Shown: piece after piece, positions 22,009-32,234 of the stretch
Position numbering within the stretch: the first letter of the stretch is position 1
Layout: every line of letters starts with the position of its first letter
Assembly: GCA_951804985.1 (NCBI GenBank)
Contig: OX638131.1
Span: 4,774,001 to 4,838,000 of the forward strand
Length of the DNA stretch: 64,000 nt
From: Dryomyza anilis
Lineage: Eukaryota > Arthropoda > Insecta > Diptera > Dryomyzidae
Direction: 5' to 3'
The notes under the pieces: model-generated
Told to the model about the DNA's origin: nothing
The model's input: the letters and a program-made list of their open reading frames with translations, nothing else
Database searches by the model: none
Position numbers and translations under genes: made by a program

Positions 22009-24168
22009 TTATTTCTTATCACTGCCACATTTTGTCGGTTTCTTACTTTTCGGCGCACACTTTTTATCACCATCTGGTGTACATCCGTTCAGCGTAGTTT
22101 TCCTGTGAGCATCTTTGCCGGCACAAGGTTTTTCGGCCGTAGTCGCGGCTGCTTTCTTGCCACAGTCGCTTTTGTTTGGTGGTGCCGCAGATTTAGTCTT
22201 GCAATCGCCGCCCGCTGCATTCATATCGCAGTTGCGTCCTTTGCTGCTGCTGCTCAACATTTCACAGTCTTCACTTTTCTCGCAAATCTCAGGCGCTGGC
22301 GAAACCTTATCGCTGCAATCACCCGATGCAGCCATCTTCTTTTTACCCCGGTCACACGTAGGCTTCGAGGCACCTTTGTCGCTGCAGTCTTTAACAGATT
22401 TGGTTTCTTTTGCATCACATTTTGTTGTTGTTTTTGGTTTCTTATCGCCACATTTTGAAGTTTTTTTGGGTTGCTTGTCAGCGCAACTTGTCGACGATTT
22501 GGAAGATTTAGCGCTACAACTTGGTGAAGTTTTGGGAGATTTAGCGCCACATTTTGAAGCTGTTCTTGGTTTCTTGTCACCGCAACTAGTCGCCGATTTG
22601 GAAGCGCTGCAACTTGATGCAGTTTTGGGAGCTTTTGCGCCGCATTTTGTTTTTTTGTCGCTACATTTTGGAGTGGTTTTTGGTTTCTTTTCGCCACAAC
22701 TAGTCGCCGATTTAGAAGCGCCACAACTTGGTCCAGTTTTGGGGGCTTTTGCGCCGCATTTTGGTTTCTTATCGCTGCATTTTGAAGCTGTTTTTGGTTT
22801 TTTGTCGCTACAACTAGTCGCCGATTTAGAAGCGCTACAACTTGGTCCAGTTTTGGGGGCTTTTGCGCCGCATTTTTGTTTTTCATCGCTGCATTTTGAA
22901 GCTGGTTTTGGTTTCTTGTCGCCACAACTTGTCGCCGATTTGGAAGCGCCACAACTTGGTGCACCTTTAGGAGCTTTTCCACCGCATTGTGATTTTTTGT
23001 CGCTACATTTTGGAGCTGTTTTTGGTTGCTTGTCGCCACAGCTAGTCGCCGATTTTGAAGCGCTACAACTGGGTGTAGTTTTGGCAGCTTTTCCGCCGCA
23101 TTTTGGTTTTTCGTCGCTACATTTTGTAGATTTTTTTTGTATCTTATCACCGCATCTAATCCTCGATTTGGCAGCATTACAAATTGGTGCAGTTTCGGTA
23201 GCTTTTCCGCCACATTTTGGTTTTTCTTCGCAACATTTTGAAGCTTTTTTTGGTTTCTTGTCGCCGCAACTTGTCGCCGATTTTGAAGCGCTACAACTTG
23301 ATGCACTTTTGGTATCTTTGCCGCCGCATTTTGATTTTTCATCGCCACATTTTGGCGCTGTTTCTGGTTTCTTCCCGCCGCAACTTGTTGCCGATTTGGA
23401 AGTTTTTTCGCCACAACTTGGCGCAGATTTCTTATCTTTGCCACCGCATTTGGATTTCTCGTCACTGCATTTTGGAGCGGTTTCTGGTTTCTTGCCACCA
23501 CAGCTTTTTTCTGATTTTACACTTTTCTCGCTACTTTTTGGCACTTTTGGCGGAGTTTTGTCACTGACTTTTTTCGGTGTTTTATCACTGGCACCCTTTG
23601 GCGCGGCTGAATCTTTTTTGTCACAAATAGACGAATCTTTTTTATCGCAACTTGGTGCGGTCGGTTTTGGCTGTTTGGCATCCATACAAGGTGTGGGGGG
23701 CTCAGGTTTAGGTTCAGGTTTGCTATCTAAGATACATGTTGGATTATCAGCGGACAGACGTTTCTTACGCAGTTCCAATGTATTCCGTTGTATCTCGGCA
23801 AAGCTGAAACGATGATACGCATAGTATTCGGGATTTTTATAGCAAGCACATTTGGAAGCCTCCGGCCCCAGGATCTCATCGGGACATTCAAAGCGTCGAA
23901 ACACAGAACACGGTAGATATGCTGGTGGCTGAAATGCCTTTATATCGATTCTTTTCGGTTTGTAGTCATCCGGAGGATCTTTTGATGGATGCGGTGTATT
24001 GTAGCTCTTCGACGGTTTGCCGTCTTTCGAACAACCCTTGTTGCTGCATTTACATTGCGGCTGTTGTAGCAGTAACTTTTTCGGATTTAGTGGTAGATTT
24101 CGGAGTAGATTTTTTGAGAATTTTATAAGAGGTCCATTAATTGTACGTAACGCAGTAGAACACAACAT
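22009..24168 (-). CDS. Lys/Cys-rich 38-residue-repeat protein with probable mitochondrial presequence
   Basis: Intact intronless frame of 719 residues. Residues 1-36 (MLCSTALRTINGPLIKFSKN onward) are basic, hydroxylated and free of acid residues, as in a mitochondrial targeting sequence. Residues about 80-160 are non-repetitive and include CPDEILGPEASKCACYKNPE, then YYAYHRFSF. Residues about 215-610 are about nine copies of a 38-residue unit of the type SKSATSCGDKKPKTASKC plus DEKPKCGGKAPKTAPSC, each with four cysteines (114-bp DNA period). A Lys/Cys-rich tail follows. No known domain is certain; the YKN...Y..F segment loosely resembles the C-terminal motif of complex I subunit NDUFV3. Composition and lack of introns recall fly sperm and sperm-mitochondrion structural proteins, an inference only. 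Open frames antisense to the repeat are shadows. Confidence 0.75.
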   Translation of the reverse strand: MLCSTALRTINGPLIKFSKNLLRNLPLNPKKLLLQQPQCKCSNKGCSKDGKPSKSYNTPHPSKDPPDDYKPKRIDIKAFQPPAYLPCSVFRRFECPDEILGPEASKCACYKNPEYYAYHRFSFAEIQRNTLELRKKRLSADNPTCILDSKPEPKPEPPTPCMDAKQPKPTAPSCDKKDSSICDKKDSAAPKGASDKTPKKVSDKTPPKVPKSSEKSVKSEKSCGGKKPETAPKCSDEKSKCGGKDKKSAPSCGEKTSKSATSCGGKKPETAPKCGDEKSKCGGKDTKSASSCSASKSATSCGDKKPKKASKCCEEKPKCGGKATETAPICNAAKSRIRCGDKIQKKSTKCSDEKPKCGGKAAKTTPSCSASKSATSCGDKQPKTAPKCSDKKSQCGGKAPKGAPSCGASKSATSCGDKKPKPASKCSDEKQKCGAKAPKTGPSCSASKSATSCSDKKPKTASKCSDKKPKCGAKAPKTGPSCGASKSATSCGEKKPKTTPKCSDKKTKCGAKAPKTASSCSASKSATSCGDKKPRTASKCGAKSPKTSPSCSAKSSKSSTSCADKQPKKTSKCGDKKPKTTTKCDAKETKSVKDCSDKGASKPTCDRGKKKMAASGDCSDKVSPAPEICEKSEDCEMLSSSSKGRNCDMNAAGGDCKTKSAAPPNKSDCGKKAAATTAEKPCAGKDAHRKTTLNGCTPDGDKKCAPKSKKPTKCGSDKK

Positions 24169-24367
24169 ATTTTGACTATTTTTTCGTATTTTTATTTATA
24201 AATTTTATAGATATAAAAGTTACATAAATAAAAACAAATAACTGAAAAGAAAAATTTAAAATTGTGACAAATTTCACATTTCGAAAAATTCAAAATTTGA
24301 GCATGGAGTTTATAAACAAAAACCGCCCCAGTAGAAACAAAAATACACTGCAGGAATTAAAGACTAC

Positions 24368-24896
24368 CCCAAGCAACAATTCCTACCAGTTTCCTACCAC
24401 TTTCCTACCACTATCTAGCCAGTATCACTATTCACCTGTCTAGTTTCTGGCAAGTAAACTTAACAGTTACTCGCAAGCGACGTCACGCACTTTCCTACCA
24501 GAAACTAGCCAGTAAAACTCTTCGGTTTCTGGCAAAGTGAGTGCCAGTCACCCTTACAAGTAACTTACCAGTATTGACTATTTTTACTGGAAGGAGCTAC
24601 TCTTCAAATCCCTACCAGTATCCGACCAGTTTTGGAATAGTTTTTCTGGTGGGAGCACAGTTTTTGATAAGTTTTACTGGTAGAGATCTACTCTTCAAAT
24701 CCCTACTAGTATCTGACCAGTATTTGACTAGTTTTACTGGTGGGAGCCCAGTTTTTGGCCAGTTTTTGACAAGTTTTACTGGTAGGGATCTACTCTTCAA
24801 ATTCCTACCAGTAACAGTTTTTGACCAGTATATACTCTTCAAAATCCTACCAGAAACTTAGCAGTATAACAGCTGTCTAGAAAATTGTTGCTTGGG
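24368..24896. mobile_element. Short inverted-repeat element with CCCAAGCAACAATT ends
   Basis: CCCAAGCAACAATT at 24368-24381 is inverted at 24883-24896. The 529-bp interior is made of tandem variants of segments such as TACTCTTCAAATCCCTACCAG and GACCAGTTTTTGAC. No protein frame; the apparent frames repeat FTGRDLLFKSL from the tandem DNA. Target duplication not evident. Confidence 0.75.
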
Positions 24897-24991
24897 ACAT
24901 GATTGTGATCCGCTCGCTATAATTTAAACATTTGTTTAACGTTTTTTTCGTTCATTAAATCGAACGGTTATTCACGGTTATTGTTTCAGAT

Positions 24992-25074
24992 GTTAGCATC
25001 GAACCCGGGACCTTTCGGCTCGTAGTATTCGTACCAGAAACTAACTAACCACTAACCAGTCGAGCTAACGATGC
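24992..25074 (-). repeat. tRNA-like sequence, SINE head or tRNA pseudogene
   Basis: On the - strand an A-box-like TAGCTCGACTGGTTAGT is followed by a B-box-like GGTTCGATGC and GCTAAC. The part ACGAGCCGAAAGGTCCCGGG closely matches the SINE heads at 25.9 and 52.4 kb. The 83-base length and the long middle do not give a clean cloverleaf, so I do not call a functional tRNA. Confidence 0.55.
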
Positions 25075-25533
25075 TAAACTTCAATACACAACTTATTCGA
25101 TTCAGTTCAGTCGTTTTGACGTTTACTTGAAACATAAAGACAGGCAAACATTCTCTAATTTATAATGTAGATCTCATAAAAAATTTTAAAATCAGATTAT
25201 TTTTTGATTTTTACATAGTCTGAATACTGTTACATGAAAAACTGAGAACTTTATCGATTTGTTGCTTCATAATTATTAAAGATATAAACACTAATTGCAA
25301 AACTTAAGTTCTCTTAAGAATTCTCTATACAATACTTTTTAAATTTTAAACATCGCATGAGTATGATAATGAATTTCGCCACTTTTTGAAGCATTTGTTC
25401 ACACGGTGCATTGTTTTTCGATAAAGACGGAAGTGGTTTTATATATGTAATAACTTGAGTTGTGATCTTTGTATTTTATAAACTGTGGTTAAACCATTCG
25501 CATACAACTACATAAATGCGATAAAGCACTCTC

Positions 25534-25540
25534 TATAAAG
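25534..25540 (+). promoter_or_regulatory. TATA box of the small secreted protein gene
   Basis: TATAAAG, 62 bases before the ATG at 25596. Predicted transcription start at about 25565 gives a short 5' UTR of about 30 bases. Confidence 0.6.
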
Positions 25541-25595
25541 GGCTCTTACATCGACGATTACAAACAATTCGAGTTTTTGCAGCGTTTGGAATAAC

Positions 25596-25967
25596 ATGTA
25601 TTACAAATCGGTTTATTTTCTGGTTTTATTGCCTCTAATTGTGCTCGGCGGAGATGGTATTGCACCCCAATCCGAAAATTGTACCAGTTGTTCGCTATAT
25701 TTTCAAGACCTCATCGTGGGGGTCTACGACCAGAACTTTGACAATATCGGTGAGGTGCTACACTTTGCGGAACTCAGCAAAAATGCCAACTTCAAGACGG
25801 ACATACTGCTCGGGCTACATAAAGCGATGAGTGGGGTACGGCATGCGGACAATCCGTTGCTGGCGCTTTCATTGTACAAGGCAATGGACACGCTGCTCAA
25901 TAACTTTAGCTATGACCTGCATACTGTTTTCTATGAAAAGATGTTGTTAGCCCCTGTTCAGGCTTGA
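25596..25967 (+). CDS. Small secreted protein with C-terminus encoded by a SINE insertion
   Basis: Frame of 123 residues with a clear signal peptide, MYYKSVYFLVLLPLIVLG, then a Cys-x-x-Cys (CTSC) and a mostly helical-looking stretch (LHFAELSKNANFKTDILLGL, then LLALSLYKAMDTLLNNF). Base composition is GC-rich and coding-like against the AT-rich flanks, and a TATA box lies upstream. I do not recognise the family. The last residues (from Tyr-Glu-Lys-Met on) and the TGA stop fall inside the tRNA-derived repeat beginning at about 25931, so the original C-terminus is lost or replaced. Either the gene is broken or it has adopted a repeat-encoded tail. AATAAA follows at about 26033. Confidence 0.6.
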   Translation: MYYKSVYFLVLLPLIVLGGDGIAPQSENCTSCSLYFQDLIVGVYDQNFDNIGEVLHFAELSKNANFKTDILLGLHKAMSGVRHADNPLLALSLYKAMDTLLNNFSYDLHTVFYEKMLLAPVQA

Positions 25968-26023
25968 ACCGGGGGCCTTTCGGCTCACAGTCCAACGCAC
26001 TAACCACTGAGCTACCGCGGCTA
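25931..26023 (-). mobile_element. tRNA-derived SINE, head fragment
   Basis: On the - strand: TAGCCGCGGTAGCTCAGTGG (A box) followed by GGTTCAAGCCTG (B box) and GGGGCTAACAACATC. About 90 bp matches the head of the full copy at 52164-52484; the SINE body is absent. Flanks CTGTTTT (left) and CTATTTT (right) may be a worn target duplication. It interrupts the secreted protein gene. Confidence 0.8.
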
Positions 26024-26484
26024 CTATTTTATTTAATAAATTCAAATAATCGAATGTCAAATTAAGCTAATTCAGTGAGCATTCAATGAATGGTTTGCAA
26101 TTATAATAATTTATTATGATCCACAATAGTTTTTTTTTCTCGTTTCGAATAAACTTCAAAAATGCGATATCTGAGTACATCTTAGAACGAATTGTAGTAT
26201 AATATAGATCGAGGAACTGAATCGAGATCGAATGAGTTCCTCGACATCTCGAAACAGTCTTGAAGCGATATCGAATCGAATGGCAGACATAGTACTTTGA
26301 GAAAAAACCTTTAAAAAAAATAAGTGAAGAGAGAAATTAAAATTCTTTGCATTAAGTAATGTAAGTTTTTGCAATGATATTTATATGACATTCTCTGACA
26401 AAATAAACAAACCAGTTTTTTTTTTTCTTTAGTACTATTTTTGAGAAAAATGTTGTTCAAAACTACTATTTTTCAGTATTTCAC

Positions 26485-26715
26485 ACCAAAATGACCAAAA
26501 TAGCTGAATTTGATATTTACCTCTTCGATTTCAATGATACTTGTGCAACTGAGAAAGAGTATTGAGATATTGATCAACTTTTTTTGTTCTTCCGACCTCT
26601 ACTTTCAGAGATACAGTATTTTAAATTTACAAGAAATGGATCAAAAATCACATTTGTATTTTAAATATTTAAGGTTTATATAAAAAGGTACTTTTTAAGG
26701 ACATCATGTTTTATT
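26485..26715 (+). mobile_element. Decayed arm of the fold-back family of 13.7 kb
   Basis: TTTCACACCAAAATGACCAAAA, TTCAATGATACTTGTGCAACTG and CCGACCTCTACTTTCAGAG correspond in order to the left arm of the element at 13744. Many substitutions; only one arm present. Confidence 0.7.
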
Positions 26716-26719
26716 TGCA

Positions 26720-27510
26720 ATGATGGAAGTTACGAGACGAGACATCAACAGAGTTTCCAACTTTTCTCGTACGTTTGCATAGTTCGAAGAATATTTGAAA
26801 TACATACATTCTCCAAAGAATATTCTCCATGGGAATTTTTGTTTTCATTTATTCACGAATTTATAAAATTGTTTAAAATTCTCTGAATTTGATTCTCTCG
26901 CGAATTTATGAATGATATAGATAAATGTTCTTGATTTAAAAAGAATATTCCAAATAAGTCTTTCATATTCCTTGACGCAGTTGGTTTCTGGCAATTTGGC
27001 ACAAACAATTTTATTTACCCGCAAAGAATTTTAAAAACTTAATATTTTTTTTTTATATATTTTCGTTCGTTTTATATTATAGTTTTATGTGATGGGCACA
27101 CGCACACAATAACACATTGCGAGTGTGTTTTCATGCTCAGTACTGAATAAAATATTGTTACGAAAACAACACAGCAACGAAGCGTGCGATCTTGTTTTCA
27201 CGGAAATATAACAAACAAAATTTGTTATGTTTAAGTTGCTATTATGTTATAATACATTTTTATACATATTGTATCTTGGAGATTACCAACAAAATCTCGG
27301 CAAACAAAAATACATAAAACATTTTATATTTCAGTGTAGTGCGCAACAGAGTAGCATCAACCTGCTTGCTCGAAGTCGCATGAACGACTGATAGCTTTTG
27401 CTCTGCACACGGACTTATATTCGTGTGAAAGCTCAAAAACTTCATTTGCACGCGTGCTATGGGAGCGCCCATCACTTTTATAGACATTAAAAATTTTGAT
27501 AAAAAGAAGT
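26720..27510. other. Intergenic DNA with possible inverted-repeat remnant
   Basis: No gene supported. GTGATGGGC at about 27090 is mirrored by GCCCATCAC at about 27467, so an old 0.4-kb element may be present. GTGCGCAACAGAGTAGCA at 27339 resembles part of the palindrome at 44.6 kb. Confidence 0.35.
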
Positions 27511-27519
27511 AACATTAAG

Positions 27520-27605
27520 ACAAAAACCGATACCATAACTTGGAATCGGTACGCCAAAACTTAAAACCTTGACCATGTGAGAACACTGAAGTCGAAACCT
27601 TGCTA
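27520..27605 (+). mobile_element. Decayed right end of the hAT family
   Basis: ACCGATACCATAACTTGGAA, then CGGTACGCCAAAACTTAAAACC match in order the hAT right end at 18310-18430 (CCGAAACCGTAACTTGGAACCGG...). No terminal CCTTG duplication; a fragment only. Confidence 0.7.
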
Positions 27606-27879
27606 ATAATTAATTTTAAAATTAAAAAAAAATGTAGATATTTTAAACTTACCTGCAACCAAAATGTTGATATGTCCTCTATTTTACCAAAATGAATTAG
27701 AAATCTGCTGGAAAATTCCTGACAGGTTACAATTATTTTTAAATTACTTAATTTAGTCGTTCAATAATCATTATTTTTAACACCTTTAAGTATTTCAGAC
27801 ACAAATAGCGCACAATTGCCGAGACACCTCCAAAACTATATATAATTATTTATTTTTTATATTTTTGTTTATATTTAGA

Positions 27880-28203
27880 TCAAGTATTGACCGATTGACA
27901 ACCAGCCACTGCTGCTGCAAAACAACGTTTGACCGGCTACGTTTAAGTCTCTTCATTTTCAATCACTGGCCAATGACAATAAAGACGAAGAAGAACACGA
28001 CGCAACGACTTTACAAAGTGTCCGTGTGTCCATTAAAAGGATGGCCATCAACAAGGCCACCAGACGGGTGGTGGAACTGTATGTGGTGTGACACGCGAGA
28101 CAACGTGAAACGTTACCCTTGCGACCCCGACATTGTCACTAATCCAAAGCCACCCAACAAGTGCCATTCGCGGACAATCGAGGGCAATCGCGGACACTCA
28201 TAG
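27880..28203 (+). other. GC-richer open segment of unknown nature
   Basis: An open frame runs from an acceptor-like TTTATATTTAG at 27879 to a stop at 28201. It includes CPLKGWPSTRPPDGWWNCMW and further Cys and Pro residues. Composition stands out from the flanks, but no family is recognisable and no donor partner is clear. It could be a terminal exon, a regulatory region or chance. Confidence 0.2.
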
Positions 28204-29015
28204 AACCACCTGGACGACTACGACGAGCGTCTACTTTAAACGCACGCAGCAAATGCAATTGTTGTGTCAACATCCGGTGTTTCAACGCCGTTCATTATAA
28301 AAGAATCTAATTGTGACATTGGAAGAGGCGTCGTTGTTGGAGTACGTTCCCAGCACATTGCATTCAGTAGCCACACATCACAATTAATTAGATCGATAAA
28401 CGCGTATTGCACTCACAGTGGAACTGCTTGAAAAACACTTCTATAATATTCAGTAAATTAAATTTTCACTTTTCACGTTTAACACAATCGAAATAATCAA
28501 AAAACCAAAACAGCAGAACAAGACACAATGAAAAAAAAACACAGCGCTGTATCGGCGGTAATTGTCAGCAGATGTCGCTGTTTGGTGGATCACGTTTACA
28601 CTGATGTAGCACAGACACAAACCATTAGTTACAGTGGTAAGAAATTATTTTGGTTTGCATTAAAAAAATGATGGATTTACAAAAGAAGTACAATAAAATT
28701 TGTTGCACACATTCGAAAATACTATAAAAATATTCTGAAAATAAAAACAAAATCATTTTTCTAAAACGGGGATTATGTCACTTTAATTGGTTGAAAAATT
28801 AGGAATTCTGACTGCATCGGAGAGGGACATTACCTCAAATTTATTTTTCAAACAAATAATGGTTTGATTTTGAAGTTTAAGAAAAAAATATTGAATTTTT
28901 TAAATATATTAAAAAATTATCTTAAAAACTAATTTCAAATGATTATACTCGATTTAAAATTATAAGAAAATTTGCGACTGTGGACTTTCATACGCATTTT
29001 TTTGATTTTGTGTTT
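28204..29015. other. Intergenic DNA; 5' part GC-richer
   Basis: Bases 28200-28640 are non-repetitive and GC-richer, with initiator-like CATTCAGTAG at 28362 and a donor-like GGTAAGAAAT at 28637, which would fit a non-coding first exon. Not supported further. The remainder is AT-rich and featureless. Confidence 0.3.
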
Positions 29016-29135
29016 TTTTGAAAATTTTGCGCCTTACTCTATATTTTGCGATCATTTAGAAAGGCGCAAAATTTCTGTAAATAAGGCGCCTTTTACATTT
29101 TGTGATGTTTTGTAAATTTTGCGCCTTTCTTTATA

Positions 29136-30810
29136 CACTCAGAAAAAAGTGCATACTTCAAATAAGGAAGTGATGAACTTAATTAAAGTATGGGCAGATT
29201 TCTTTTCGTTAAGTTTACACTTCCTTAAATTTAGGAAATTTTCCTTATATAAAAAAACAATTTCTTTAGTATAAGTTAATAATAAAATCTTACGTCCTTA
29301 AAACTTTATATATTTATATATTTCCTTATATTATATATTTCCTTATTTTAAAATTATATTTTTTACTCTATCCCTCACTCTATTCTCGTAATAAGAATTG
29401 CCAAGTCCGTACATTTTGTTGAAAAACTCATACAAAAATTTCTAGTTTTATACGTTAGAATATTCTATTTGGCAACTTTCAAATGAATTGAACAATTAAT
29501 GTCATTTATATTCAAAATTAAAATAAATTCGAACGTTAGATATGTGTTCCTGAATCTTTCAAAAAGGATTATCTAAAAATGTTTCCCTTTTTTTCCATGT
29601 AGGCATGTCATAAAATTAAACATTGCATTGTCATATATTTTATTTTAATACATTTAGATATAAAAAAAAACATTGATGAATCTACCAAATGGATAATCAC
29701 AAAGTACCGCAACGATGTTTCCCAGGAATCACCACAACTATATCATTCAATTTCAAGATTAAAATAAAGAAAATTGGTTATATTTATATTAAAAATGTCA
29801 TCCTTCAATGTAGTTTACCTTCCCATGAATACATATAAACTAAATTTAAGAATGTGAACTATCATTCTTAAATTTAGTTCACATTTCCAAAAACGTAGTA
29901 AAAATTTCCTTAGTTTTAGGAAATATCATCTTTAAATTTAGTTCAATTTCCTTAAACGCAGAAAAACATTACTTAAATTAAGGAAAATTTATCCTTAAAA
30001 ATAGTTTATACTGACTTATTTTAAGGAAAATTTCCTTAATATAGTAAAAATAACCCAGTCGGCACCTACACACATTTTTTATGATTATCGTAAATTACGA
30101 TCGTTTGCGGATTCAAAATAATCATAAATTTCGATCATTTTGCTCGTAAAAAACGATGATAAATGTAATTGAAAAAACAATCATATTTTGCTCGTAAATA
30201 ACGATGACTCGTATTTTTCGAGTGTTTATATCGTGAAAAAAGATTGTCAAAATTGCGTAATATGTTCAATATTTTTAACAAGATTAAATGAATTGTTTTG
30301 CTGAAAACTTTAAATCGTTTGCTGTAATTAAGAAGTAAGTAAATGCATTTGCTTAATATAAAATTTAAATGCATTTACTTCATTTTTTTTGTATCGTTAA
30401 AAAAGTAGGAAAAATCTCGTAAAAGATTTAAAAATGATTATCATTTACGATTAAAATTTAATCGTAAAAAATATTAAAAACGAGTTCGTTTACGTTCATA
30501 TATGATAAATTTTCGTAAACAATCGAATATTTATCATATATGAATGTTTTTAGTTCGTTTATGATACCTCGTTACGATGGACAAATTAAGAACGAAACTG
30601 TATGCTTTTTCGAATCATTTACGATTCTCGTATACGATTGTTTTATTCATTATTTACGAATATTTGCTATCATTTACGATGTCGTTTATGATAGTTTGGC
30701 CGGCTGGGAATTCCTTACTTTAAAGAAAAATTTTCCTAAAAGTAAGGACGCTATTTCAAGTTCAATTTTTTTCAAATTTTCCTAAATCTAAGGACATTTT
30801 TTTCTGAATG
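29136..30810. mobile_element. MITE with CA(C/T)TCAGAAAAAA ends and TA duplication
   Basis: Left end CACTCAGAAAAAA after TA (29134-29135), right end TTTTTTTCTGAATG before TA (30811-30812): inverted ends plus TA, the Tc1/mariner pattern. The interior repeats TTCCTTAAATTTAGGAA-type sequence in both orientations. It is split by the younger element at 30054-30708. No transposase. Confidence 0.75.
30054..30708. mobile_element. Inverted-repeat element with CCCAGYCGGC ends, nested
   Basis: CCCAGTCGGC at the left and GCCGGCTGGG at the right. The interior is rich in ATCATTTACGA / TCGTAAATGAT motifs in both orientations. It interrupts the TTCCTTA-rich body of the MITE at 29136-30810, so it is the youngest layer here. 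Frames at 30135-30374 and 30540-30785 are products of these motifs. Confidence 0.75.
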
Positions 30811-30945
30811 TATTTGCGCCCTTCTGTAGAGGCGCAACATTTTATAAAATAGGCGTATTTGCAATTTTATGCTTTTTTGAAAATATTGCGCCTTTCTCTA
30901 TATTTTGCGTTTTTTCAAAAGGCGCAAAAATTCTGAAAATTAATC

Positions 30946-32230
30946 AGCCTGAATCCGCGCTTGTGCAGTATGCGGGTTGGAACACACATCTAATAAATCT
31001 CTGTATTTTTAATATAAAAACATTCTTAAAAATTCTTACCATAAACTTATTATAAATTTCATGATTATAAACTTCATGACACACTATATTACCTAGAACT
31101 TGAAAATAAAAATAAACAGTTTAACTTATATTTAACGCCACATGCTCACAGAGTATATGCATCAGCGATTGATATACTATATAGAATTAAACATATTTAG
31201 CATATGTTGATGACATACACCGTTCACCGGAAGTTTGCATTAGTTTTGCCTATTTTGCTTTCTTGTTTTCTTCTCCAGTTACTCGAACAGCAGCAGTTCT
31301 CGTTTAATTACATTTGCGAAGTGTAGCTGTGTTTGTGTGGATCTGATTCTTGAATGCCTAGAAATAGTTGTGGCATAACTTCAAACCACTCCGGAGAAAC
31401 GGCCTACATCATAGGATAATGAATTCTTCGCAAGTATGTGCAGAAATTCAATTAAAACCAGTAGGCTTTATTTTCAGTGCGAGTATTAATACAACATATA
31501 TTTTATATTTAATTCTTAAAAAAACTATAAAAAAAATTCAATTCAATTTTATATTAACCCTTTTGAATTCAACTGATAAACTTAATTTTGTAATGTAAAG
31601 TATTAAAGTAAACTCCGGTTAAAAATCCCATCATTTTAAGGTACTTACGAGGGGTTGACACTTAAATCAAATAACAAAATTTAAACTTAGGTCCAGTTTT
31701 TCAATCACACTTTCAAATTAAACTCAGTTTAAATAAGATGTCACTCCGACTACAGTCAACATCTCTCAAATATTTAAAATATCAAATAAACTGACAACTT
31801 ATTGTCTTTTTGTGTAGAATTTGAAGATAATCGGCTGATTTAATTAAAAACTATAAACTATTAAAATTTTGTAACAGTGCTAAGGACTAAGTTTAAACTT
31901 CTACTGAATAACTTGAGCTTTATAAATAAATTTCATCACTTAAATGTTAAATGGAAAACAGTAGTCGAAAGTCCAAGAAAACATGTTTAAATGAATTTAA
32001 AATAACAAATAAAAAACAAAGGATCAATCAAGTTCACTTTTTTTAAATTGATTTTTTATTGATTTGCCAACCAAATGAAAAAATTGACTTAACCCTTTTT
32101 CAATTTCTCAATAGAAGAAATGTCTAAACTCAAACATACAACGATATTTCGAATTTCGAAAATTCAGCTATGCTTGACGTAAGTGTATTTGCTAATTCGA
32201 GGTGTGTGTATATGCTAAACCTCATCTACT
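30946..32230. other. AT-rich intergenic DNA
   Basis: No gene, RNA or clear repeat supported. A moderately GC-richer patch at 31200-31440 has no coding signature. Confidence 0.5.
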
Positions 32231-32234
32231 GTAC

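Larger units (their letters stand above)
29020..30945. repeat. GCGCC/GGCGC-rich repeat split by an insertion
   Basis: Bases 29020-29133 and 30813-30945 share segments such as TTTTGCGCCTTTCT and GGCGCAAAATTTCTG in both orientations. The intervening 1.67 kb is the element at 29136-30810. This is the oldest of three layers. Confidence 0.65.

Noticed and set aside
22115..23815. 566-codon + strand frame and 415-codon - strand frame overlapping the Lys/Cys-rich gene
   Set aside because: The 114-bp repeat is a multiple of three, so extra frames stay open. Only the 719-codon frame has a sensible start, a non-repetitive N-terminus and a presequence.
24992..26023. Functional tRNA genes at 24992-25074 and 25931-26023
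   Set aside because: A and B boxes are present but the anticodon stems mispair, lengths are abnormal, and one is shared with a full SINE copy at 52.4 kb.
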